12,235 nt of DNA, from contig CAMOVA010000022.1 in the NCBI GenBank assembly GCA_946626905.1, positions 1 through 12,235 on the forward strand, read 5' to 3'. Positions 6,344 through 12,235 of the stretch are shown here, piece after piece (the first letter of the stretch is position 1; every line of letters begins with the position of its first letter). The notes under the pieces were generated by a model, which was not told the DNA's origin, did no database searches, and worked only from the letters and a program-made list of their open reading frames with translations. The translations under genes were made by a program, and so were the position numbers. The stretch comes from an uncultured Bacillota bacterium. Its GTDB lineage: Bacteria; Bacillota_I; Bacilli_A; RF39; UBA660.

Positions 6344-9243
6344 AAAAGGATGTAAAAAAATTTATAGAAAGTAATAAAGATAATGTTATCATTGGTGTTA
6401 TAAGTTTAATTGTATTTATAATAGGATGCTTATCAGTTAACCCTGTAATTGCTTTTTTAATAATAATACTATTAGATAGTGCATTATTTGTTCCTAATCT
6501 ACTTAAAACCAGAAAAACAGCAGAAAAAGGAAGACATACTGCTTTAAGTAGAAAGAAACATTATACTAAAACAACTAAAGTTAAAGATAAGCCTAAAACT
6601 AAAAAGCCAACTAATAAGAAAAAGAAAATATTAAAGATGCTTATTCGTATATTCTTGAGTTGTTGTATATTATTTATCGTTCTTGGTTGTATAGCTTGGG
6701 CTATCATAGTAGTAAAAGCTCCTAAGTTTGATCCTAAAGAATTATATCACCAAGAAGCTACTACTTTATATGATAAAGATGGTGAAGCATTCGCAACACT
6801 AGGTTCTGAAAACAGAGAAATCATTAGTTATGATGATCTTCCAGAAGTATTAATAAATGCTATTATAGCTACTGAAGATTCTCGTTTCTATCAACATAAT
6901 GGTTTTGACTTACCTAGATTTACAAAAGCTACATTACAAACTATGTTAGGTTCTAGTAGTGCTGGTGGTGCTTCAACATTAACAATGCAATTAGTTAAAA
7001 ACCACTACACTTCTACAGAAAGAAGTATAACAAGAAAGTTTACTGATATTTATATCGCAACAAATAAAATTGAAAAGAAATATACTAAAGAAGAAATACT
7101 TGAATTTTATGTTAATGCTCCTTATTTAGGAGGAAGCTCTTATGGTGTAGAACAAGCTTGTAAAACATATTTTGGTAAATCAGCAAAAGATATTAACTTA
7201 GCTGAAGCTGCTATGATTGCTGGTTTATTCCAATCACCAGGTAGTGATGACCCTACTCGTTATCCTGAAAGAGCTGAACAAAGAAGACAAATTGTTTTAA
7301 AATTAATGAAAAAACATGGTTATATTAATGAAGAAGAATATAAAGCAGCAAGTAAAATAACTATTAAACAATTACTTGTTGATAAAGATGAAGATTCTGA
7401 AGGTGTTAATGAATATCAAGGATTCGTTGATACTGTTATTGAAGAAATGCAAAAAGATGGATTAGATCCTTACAGCAATTCATTTGAAGTTTATACTACA
7501 ATGGATCGTAAAAGACAAGACTATATAAACGATATAATGAATGGTAAAAAATGGGATTGGAAAGATAAAAAAGTTACTGCTGGTATAGCTGTTATAGATG
7601 TTAAAAATGGTGAATTAGTTGCTGTTGGTGCTGGTAGAGATAAATCAAATGCTAGAACTTTTAATACAGCTACTCAATTAAAAAATCAAATCGGATCTAC
7701 TGCTAAACCATTATATGATTATTCTGTAGGTATCGAATATGAAAACTGGTCAACATATGAACCTATGACTGATGAAAACATTTCATACTCAGATGGTACT
7801 GAGTTAAACAACTGGGATGGTTCATATATGGGATTCTTAACTTTAAGAAATGCATTAGCTCAATCAAGAAATACATCTGCTGTTAAAGCATTTAAAAAGA
7901 ATAATAATGAAAATATTAGAAAATCTGTTACTGCTATGGGATTACATCCAGAAGAAACAGTTCACCAAGCACATGCGATTGGTGGTTATACAGGAGAATA
8001 CCCAGTTGCTACAGCTGCTGCTTATGCAACATTCGCAAATGGTGGTGTTTGGAATTCTCCACATAGTTATACAAAAATAATCAATAAAAATACTGATGAA
8101 GAAATTAAAAAAGAAGTTAAAACAAATAAAGTATTTAGTCCTCAAACAGCTTATATAATGACTGACTTACTTCAATCTTCTGCTAAAGTTGGTTTAGGTG
8201 GTTATTCAAATATTAATGGTTGTGTATATGGAGCTAAAACTGGTACTTCTAACTTCGATACTAAAACATTAAAAGCAAGAGGAATGCCAAGTAGTTCAAT
8301 TAATGACTACTGGGTATCAGGAATTTCTCCAGACTATGCTGTATCAGTATGGTATGGATATGAAAAACCTAATAAAAAATATCATAACTCATTTGGTACA
8401 ACTTATCATGAAAGACTTTTCCAATTAGTTGGTAAAGGTATATTCAAAAAAGGAAGTTCATTTAAAAACCCAGGTGGTGTTAAAAAAGTAACTGTTGAAA
8501 GTGAAACTTATCCTGCTAAACTTCCAAGTGCTTATACACCAGGTCATTTAAAAGTAACTGAGTTATTTAAAGCTGGTACTGAACCAACTGAAACTTCTGA
8601 TAGATTCGCACAATTAAGTGATGTTAAAAACTTAAGAAGCTCTCTTTCAGGTAATGAATTAACATTAAGTTGGGAAGGAATATCAACACCTAGTGCATTA
8701 GATAGTTCTAAGATTGCTAAATTAGCTAAGGACTTATTTGAAACTGGTGGATTCCAAAAAAGCTTTATTGGTAAAAGAAATAGTTATAATAATAAAAATA
8801 TAGGTACTGTTGTTTATAGAATTTATGGTAAAAATAGTGATGGTAGTCTTACAGAAATAAATTCAACTTCTGATACTTCTATTACATTTACTATAAATAC
8901 TTCTTCACCTACTACATATGTTGTTAAAACTTCATATTCTATATTTAAAGCTAATATGGCTAACGGAGTTTCTACAACTATTAGTCTTGATGGAGTAACT
9001 GATATATTACATCTAGAATTAATCGGTGATAGCTCAATTACTACTCCTAAAGGTACTTATGAAGAAGATGGAATAAGAATTCTAAAAAATGGTACTGAAG
9101 TAAAAGAAAGTTATACGACAAAATATACTAATAATAATGGTACTCCTACTACTAAAGAAGGTATGAATTCTACACCTGGTTCTTATACAGTAATTTACTC
9201 TTATGGTGGTAAGGATGTTACTAGAAGTGTAGTAATACAATAA
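6340..9243 (+). CDS. ponA: Class A penicillin-binding protein 1A (bifunctional glycosyltransferase/transpeptidase)
   Basis: It polymerises and cross-links peptidoglycan outside the membrane. Order in the 967 residues: two membrane segments at about 14-33 and 35-53, a strongly basic cytoplasmic linker (56-99, about 20 Lys/Arg), the usual signal anchor at 101-126, glycosyltransferase domain GT51 at about 138-335, transpeptidase at about 400-700, and two Ig/fibronectin-like domains at about 755-862 and 868-967. GT51 motifs: EDSRFYQHNG with E179, GASTLTMQ (210-217), RKFTD (232-236), KEEILEFYVN (250-259) and RRQIVL. Transpeptidase motifs are intact: S453-T-A-K456, S509-R-N, K633-T-G-T. Oddities: three membrane segments instead of one; Asp236 where the second catalytic Glu is expected; Met where motif 2 usually has Gln. 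AAGGAGAG precedes the ATG. Cotranscribed with recU. Confidence 0.95.
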   Translation: MKKDVKKFIESNKDNVIIGVISLIVFIIGCLSVNPVIAFLIIILLDSALFVPNLLKTRKTAEKGRHTALSRKKHYTKTTKVKDKPKTKKPTNKKKKILKMLIRIFLSCCILFIVLGCIAWAIIVVKAPKFDPKELYHQEATTLYDKDGEAFATLGSENREIISYDDLPEVLINAIIATEDSRFYQHNGFDLPRFTKATLQTMLGSSSAGGASTLTMQLVKNHYTSTERSITRKFTDIYIATNKIEKKYTKEEILEFYVNAPYLGGSSYGVEQACKTYFGKSAKDINLAEAAMIAGLFQSPGSDDPTRYPERAEQRRQIVLKLMKKHGYINEEEYKAASKITIKQLLVDKDEDSEGVNEYQGFVDTVIEEMQKDGLDPYSNSFEVYTTMDRKRQDYINDIMNGKKWDWKDKKVTAGIAVIDVKNGELVAVGAGRDKSNARTFNTATQLKNQIGSTAKPLYDYSVGIEYENWSTYEPMTDENISYSDGTELNNWDGSYMGFLTLRNALAQSRNTSAVKAFKKNNNENIRKSVTAMGLHPEETVHQAHAIGGYTGEYPVATAAAYATFANGGVWNSPHSYTKIINKNTDEEIKKEVKTNKVFSPQTAYIMTDLLQSSAKVGLGGYSNINGCVYGAKTGTSNFDTKTLKARGMPSSSINDYWVSGISPDYAVSVWYGYEKPNKKYHNSFGTTYHERLFQLVGKGIFKKGSSFKNPGGVKKVTVESETYPAKLPSAYTPGHLKVTELFKAGTEPTETSDRFAQLSDVKNLRSSLSGNELTLSWEGISTPSALDSSKIAKLAKDLFETGGFQKSFIGKRNSYNNKNIGTVVYRIYGKNSDGSLTEINSTSDTSITFTINTSSPTTYVVKTSYSIFKANMANGVSTTISLDGVTDILHLELIGDSSITTPKGTYEEDGIRILKNGTEVKESYTTKYTNNNGTPTTKEGMNSTPGSYTVIYSYGGKDVTRSVVIQ

Positions 9244-9271
9244 AAAAGAATTTCAATTGAAATTCTTTTTT
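9242..9271. terminator. Bidirectional terminator between ponA and nth
   Basis: A perfect 30-base palindrome with arms AAAAAAGAATTTC and GAAATTCTTTTTT around AATT. It ends in a T-run on both strands, so it can serve both convergent operons. It begins inside the ponA stop codon, and the nth TGA stop (9255-9253) is at its centre. Confidence 0.9.
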
Positions 9272-9879
9272 TTCTCTTTACAAATATCTACCAATTTACA
9301 ATTCTTACAATCTGGTTTTGTAGCCTTACAATAATATCTACCAAAAAGTAATAATTGATGATGAATTCTTCTAGCATTATATTCTTTAAATTTTTTTGTT
9401 AATTTCTTCTCTACTTCTAAAACAGAATCTGATTTACCAGCAAGTCCTAAACGATAACTTACTCTTTTAACGTGAGTATCTACTGCGATATACTGTTCAT
9501 TAAACAATTCAGAAAGAACTACATTTGTTGTCTTTCTACCTATACCAGGTAATGATTCTAAATACGTTCTATCATTAGGAACAGTTCCATCACAATCATT
9601 ATATAGTCTATTTGCTATTTGAATGACGTTTATAGCCTTTTTATTATATGTTCCAATACTTCTTATTATGTTTATAATATCGTCTATTTTAGCATCTTTT
9701 AACTCTTCTATAGAAGGATATATTTTAAATAATTTTTCTGTAACAACATTTACTTGTTTATCTGTTGTTCTAGCACTTAACATTACTGCTATTAATAATT
9801 CATAATCCTTATTATAATTTAATTCACATTTAGGATCTGTTATTATTTCATCTAAATAGTTTAATATTTTATTCATCAT
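9253..9879 (-). CDS. nth: Endonuclease III (DNA glycosylase/AP lyase)
   Basis: A base-excision repair enzyme that removes oxidised pyrimidines and nicks at abasic sites. The 208 residues match the family length (211 in E. coli). Seen: helix-hairpin-helix LPGIGRKTTNVV (110-121) with catalytic K116, catalytic D134 in AVDTHVKRV, and a [4Fe-4S] loop with the canonical C-x6-C-x2-C-x5-C spacing (C184, C191, C194, C200). The K-to-D distance equals that of E. coli (120 and 138). The two residues that intercalate into the opened DNA in Bacillus endonuclease III (Gln42 and Leu82) align with R37 and T77. It overlaps dnaD by 11 bases with no clear ribosome binding site, so it is probably coupled. ATG codons at 9879 and 9876 are both possible starts. 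Confidence 0.94.
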   Translation of the reverse strand: MMNKILNYLDEIITDPKCELNYNKDYELLIAVMLSARTTDKQVNVVTEKLFKIYPSIEELKDAKIDDIINIIRSIGTYNKKAINVIQIANRLYNDCDGTVPNDRTYLESLPGIGRKTTNVVLSELFNEQYIAVDTHVKRVSYRLGLAGKSDSVLEVEKKLTKKFKEYNARRIHHQLLLFGRYYCKATKPDCKNCKLVDICKEKKKNFN

Positions 9880-10507
9880 TTAACCAATCATAATCAAATA
9901 ATTGTTCTTTATTTTCTTTTTCTTTTTTAAATTTTTTCTTATCATTTAATATATCTTCTTTAGTTTTAATACCTTTTTTATTCCAATCGTATAGTATTTT
10001 ATCAATATACTTTAAATTAGATACACCATTAAATACAGCTTCTTTTAAGGCATAAAGAATTATTTCTTCACTATTATTCTCTAACCATCCACTAATTAAC
10101 TCATATTCTATTGGAGATAATGTTCTTCCAAATTCTTTCTCAAAATTATCATATATATTTGATTTGTTTTCTTCTTGTTTTTCATCTTCATTAATTATTA
10201 AAAAAGCCATCTTCTTATAATAATTTGTTAAATCTACTATTTCTTCTATTATTCCATTTTTCTTACTTGTATTAATTGATATTAAATCAGCATTATTTAA
10301 GTTTTCTATTGCTTCTAATACATTAGGAAGATCTATATTTAAATCTTCACTTATCTTTTGTGGATTAAATACTTCATCTTTTGAATTTATTAGCCATATT
10401 AATACTACTAAATCTTTTTCTTTTATTTTTAATTTATTATAATTAGCTAATAATACTTTTGAAACCACAAAATTATCTTGTAGTATATTAATAACTTTAT
10501 TCATCAT
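9869..10507 (-). CDS. dnaD: DnaD domain replication initiation/restart protein
   Basis: DnaD helps load the replicative helicase at the origin and at stalled forks in low-GC Firmicutes. It has 212 residues from this start, against about 230 in B. subtilis. Seen: an N-terminal winged-helix region (about 1-100, with EKDLVVLIWLINS and a QKISEDLNIDLPNVLEAIENL helix-turn-helix-like stretch), then the DnaD C-terminal domain with FEKEFGRTLSPIEYELISGW and the YxxxI..xW motif as YIDKILYDW about 46 residues from the end, then a Lys-rich segment and a terminal YDWL. Start choice: ATG at 10507, four bases after GAGTGAT; GTG at 10516 and ATG at 10504 are alternatives. It overlaps cca by 11 bases and nth by 11 bases, so the three genes form one coupled operon. 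Confidence 0.92.
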   Translation of the reverse strand: MMNKVINILQDNFVVSKVLLANYNKLKIKEKDLVVLIWLINSKDEVFNPQKISEDLNIDLPNVLEAIENLNNADLISINTSKKNGIIEEIVDLTNYYKKMAFLIINEDEKQEENKSNIYDNFEKEFGRTLSPIEYELISGWLENNSEEIILYALKEAVFNGVSNLKYIDKILYDWNKKGIKTKEDILNDKKKFKKEKENKEQLFDYDWLNDE

Positions 10508-11165
10508 TATTATCACTCATTTCATTAATGTTTATTATATCATTATTTAAGTATTTATCGATTATTTTTTTATCAATTCTTTTAATTTCTTTACTTATTT
10601 TAGCTTTACTTAATTTTGAAACTAAATAACTATATTCTTTAATCCCTTCTTCTAATTGAGGATCTAATTCAAATTTCAATTCACTAACAAAACGAAGCGC
10701 TCTTAAAATACGTAATGGGTCATCTTTTAATCTATCAATACTACCAATAAGTGTGATAACTTTATTATCTATATCTGATCTGGCATTCATTAAATCTATA
10801 TATTTACCATCTTTATCAATGCATAAAGTATTCATAATAAAATCTCTTCTAAACAAATCATCTTTAAGTTCAGATAAAAATTTAACATCCATATCATTTC
10901 TATTTTTCTTATATTTTTCTTGTCTAAATGTAGTTATTTGATATTTATAACCTTCTTCAGTAACTATTACATTGCCATAGTTTTTATATCTAGTATCTAC
11001 ATCTTTAAATATCTTAACTAAATCATCAACTTTAGCATTAGTACATATATCTATATCATTAGATTTTCTTTTCATATACTTATCTCTAGAATATCCACCA
11101 ACTATATAAGCTTGAAATCCTTTTTCATCTATTTTTTTTAAAATTGAAAGAGCTACTTCATACAT
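10497..11165 (-). CDS. cca: CCA tRNA nucleotidyltransferase-like protein, head and neck domains only
   Basis: Class II tRNA nucleotidyltransferase, which builds or repairs the 3' CCA of tRNAs. Full enzymes have about 400 residues; this one has 222. Seen: motif A with GG at 23-24, R27-D28 and D37-I-D39 (metal-binding), motif B RRDFIMN (106-112), motif D as DDPLR (148-152; usually EDxxR) followed by RALRFVSEL, and a motif E-like helix ending near 198. The body and tail domains that hold the tRNA are absent. The frame ends cleanly in TAA and dnaD overlaps the stop, so I see no frameshift or lost remnant. GGTGAT lies three bases before the ATG. It could be a CC- or A-adding partner, a poly(A)-type enzyme, or one part of a split enzyme. 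Confidence 0.88.
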   Translation of the reverse strand: MYEVALSILKKIDEKGFQAYIVGGYSRDKYMKRKSNDIDICTNAKVDDLVKIFKDVDTRYKNYGNVIVTEEGYKYQITTFRQEKYKKNRNDMDVKFLSELKDDLFRRDFIMNTLCIDKDGKYIDLMNARSDIDNKVITLIGSIDRLKDDPLRILRALRFVSELKFELDPQLEEGIKEYSYLVSKLSKAKISKEIKRIDKKIIDKYLNNDIININEMSDNNDE

Positions 11166-11168
11166 ATT

Positions 11169-11189
11169 ATCACCACTTATATAATAACA
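11169..11189 (-). promoter_or_regulatory. Compact extended -10 plus ribosome binding site of cca-dnaD-nth
   Basis: On the minus strand, TGT-TATTAT (11189-11181), six bases, GGTGAT (11174-11169), three bases, ATG at 11165. The galE terminator upstream implies that a promoter is needed in this short gap. Confidence 0.45.
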
Positions 11190-11199
11190 AAAAAAATCT

Positions 11200-11235
11200 A
11201 AAAAAAAAAGTTATTTAACTAAATAAATAACTTTT
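11200..11235 (-). terminator. Intrinsic terminator of galE
   Basis: A perfect 12-bp stem, AAAAGTTATTTA / TAAATAACTTTT (11206-11217 and 11224-11235), with a 6-nt loop. It is followed on the minus strand by a T-run to 11200. The galE stop is one base upstream. Confidence 0.88.
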
Positions 11236-11236
11236 A

Positions 11237-12235
11237 TTACTTATTATTTTTTTCATAATTCCATGCATCTTTACACATATCTTCAATTGTCTTAGTTGTT
11301 TTAAATCCTAGTTCTTTTAAAGCTTTAGTAGGATCAGAATAACACTCAGCAATATCCCCTGCTCTTCTAGGTGCGAATTTATAATTTACTTTTATACCAT
11401 TAGCACTTTCAAAAGCATTTACGATATCTAATACACTATATCCTACACCTGTACCTAAATTATAGATAAATAATCCATTATCTTTTTCTATTTTTTCTAG
11501 GGCTTTAATGTGTCCGATTGCTAAATCAACTACATGAATATAATCTCTTACACCAGTACCATCTTTTGTATCATAATCATTTCCAAATACTGATAAACAT
11601 TCTAATTTACCACTTGCTACTTTAGAAATATATGGCATTAAATTAGCTGGTATTCCATTAGGTTCTTCACCTATTAATCCTGATTCATGTGCTCCTATTG
11701 GGTTAAAGTATCTTAATATTACTATATTCCAATTATTATCTGATTTATATAGATCTTTTAATATTTGTTCTACGAATAGTTTAGATGTACCATATGGATT
11801 AGTAGTACCACCTGTTTTAGCTTCTTCATTTATTGGAACTTCTTCTGGTGTTCCATAAACAGTTGCACTTGATGAAAAAATAAGATTCTTGCAATTATAT
11901 TCTTTCATAACTTGTAATAAATTTAAAACAGTTGATACATTGTTTTGATAGTATTCTACAGGTTTTTGTACTGATTCTCCAACTGCTTTATAAGCTGCGA
12001 AATCTATAACTGCATCTATATCATTTTCTTCAAATATTCTTCTAACCAAGTCTTTATCAATCATATCTCCTTGATAAAACTTAATACTTTTACCAGTTAT
12101 TTGTTTTATTTTATCTACTACTTCTATTTTACTATTAGATAAGTTATCTAAAGCAACAACTTCATAATCTTTATTTAATAATTCTACACATGTATGTGAT
12201 CCTATATAACCAATTCCACCTGTTACTAATATTTT
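11237..12235 (-). CDS. galE: UDP-glucose 4-epimerase (lacks only its start codon in the window)
   Basis: It interconverts UDP-glucose and UDP-galactose in the cytoplasm, with bound NAD, to supply galactose for glycans. The reading frame does not stop at the internal ATG (12064): it stays open to 12235, adding 57 codons that begin KILVTGGIGYIGSHT, the NAD-binding glycine-rich loop. The start codon should be the next codon beyond the window. Counting that Met, S122-S124 lie in SSSATVYG and the catalytic pair in NPYGTSK are Y149 and K153, the same numbers as in E. coli GalE. The YFNPIGAHESGLIGE and DGTGVRDYIHV motifs are also present. Total length is about 333 residues (338 in E. coli). The frame ends in TAA, just ahead of a strong terminator. 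Confidence 0.95.
   Translation of the reverse strand, partial: KILVTGGIGYIGSHTCVELLNKDYEVVALDNLSNSKIEVVDKIKQITGKSIKFYQGDMIDKDLVRRIFEENDIDAVIDFAAYKAVGESVQKPVEYYQNNVSTVLNLLQVMKEYNCKNLIFSSSATVYGTPEEVPINEEAKTGGTTNPYGTSKLFVEQILKDLYKSDNNWNIVILRYFNPIGAHESGLIGEEPNGIPANLMPYISKVASGKLECLSVFGNDYDTKDGTGVRDYIHVVDLAIGHIKALEKIEKDNGLFIYNLGTGVGYSVLDIVNAFESANGIKVNYKFAPRRAGDIAECYSDPTKALKELGFKTTKTIEDMCKDAWNYEKNNK

Noticed and set aside
7942..8145. Minus-strand frame inside ponA
   Set aside because: A shadow of the transpeptidase domain; the plus-strand frame has all catalytic motifs. Similar shadows at 2190-2405, 9623-9805 and 10753-10941 were dropped for the same reason.

Overview
The window is about 12.2 kb of very AT-rich DNA from a walled low-GC Firmicute. 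Genes of the Bacilli type are present (recU, ponA, dnaD, nth, a CtpB-like protease, a DUF402/Ntdp phosphatase, a YuzA-like DUF378 protein). TGA ends recU and nth and no gene reads through TGA as tryptophan, so the code-4 Mollicutes (Mycoplasma, Spiroplasma) are unlikely. An uncultivated gut Firmicute with a reduced, compact genome, such as an RF39- or Erysipelotrichales-like lineage, is my inference; the 16S fragment would settle it.

Layout. Positions 1-784 hold the 5' half of a 16S rRNA on the minus strand, with an unusually long V1 helix. Upstream of it (785-1100) is a classic rRNA control region: two near-identical promoters (TTGACT-N17-TATATT), phased A-tracts above the first, then a leader hairpin and a boxA antitermination site. 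Next come five minus-strand genes, each about 50 bp from the next: a DUF402 phosphatase, an S41 C-terminal processing protease, a class I glutamine-amidotransferase-like hydrolase (C26), a membrane-anchored protein with a possible cysteine-less thioredoxin fold, and a GerS/LolA-like lipoprotein. Most have their own terminator, so they look like a series of short units rather than one operon.

A divergent promoter region (about 5212-5316) leads to plus-strand DUF378, followed by a terminator, and on the minus strand a possible 33-codon gene whose ribosome binding site lies in the loop of a perfect hairpin. Plus-strand recU-ponA (overlap ATGA) converges on minus-strand cca-dnaD-nth at a 30-bp palindromic bidirectional terminator. 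The gene order cca..dnaD-nth / ponA-recU matches the B. subtilis chromosome as I remember it. The window ends in galE on the minus strand, probably missing only its start codon.

Functions. This is mostly housekeeping: cell-wall synthesis and chromosome segregation (ponA, recU), replication restart or initiation (dnaD), base-excision repair (nth), tRNA maturation (cca), sugar-nucleotide supply (galE), and surface proteolysis and lipoproteins. I see no mobile element, CRISPR array, tRNA or defence system. The points that stand out are a CCA enzyme reduced to its catalytic head and neck, a PBP1A with an extra N-terminal membrane hairpin and altered glycosyltransferase motifs, a compact promoter/ribosome-binding-site module repeated before at least five genes, and the small hairpin-gated ORF.
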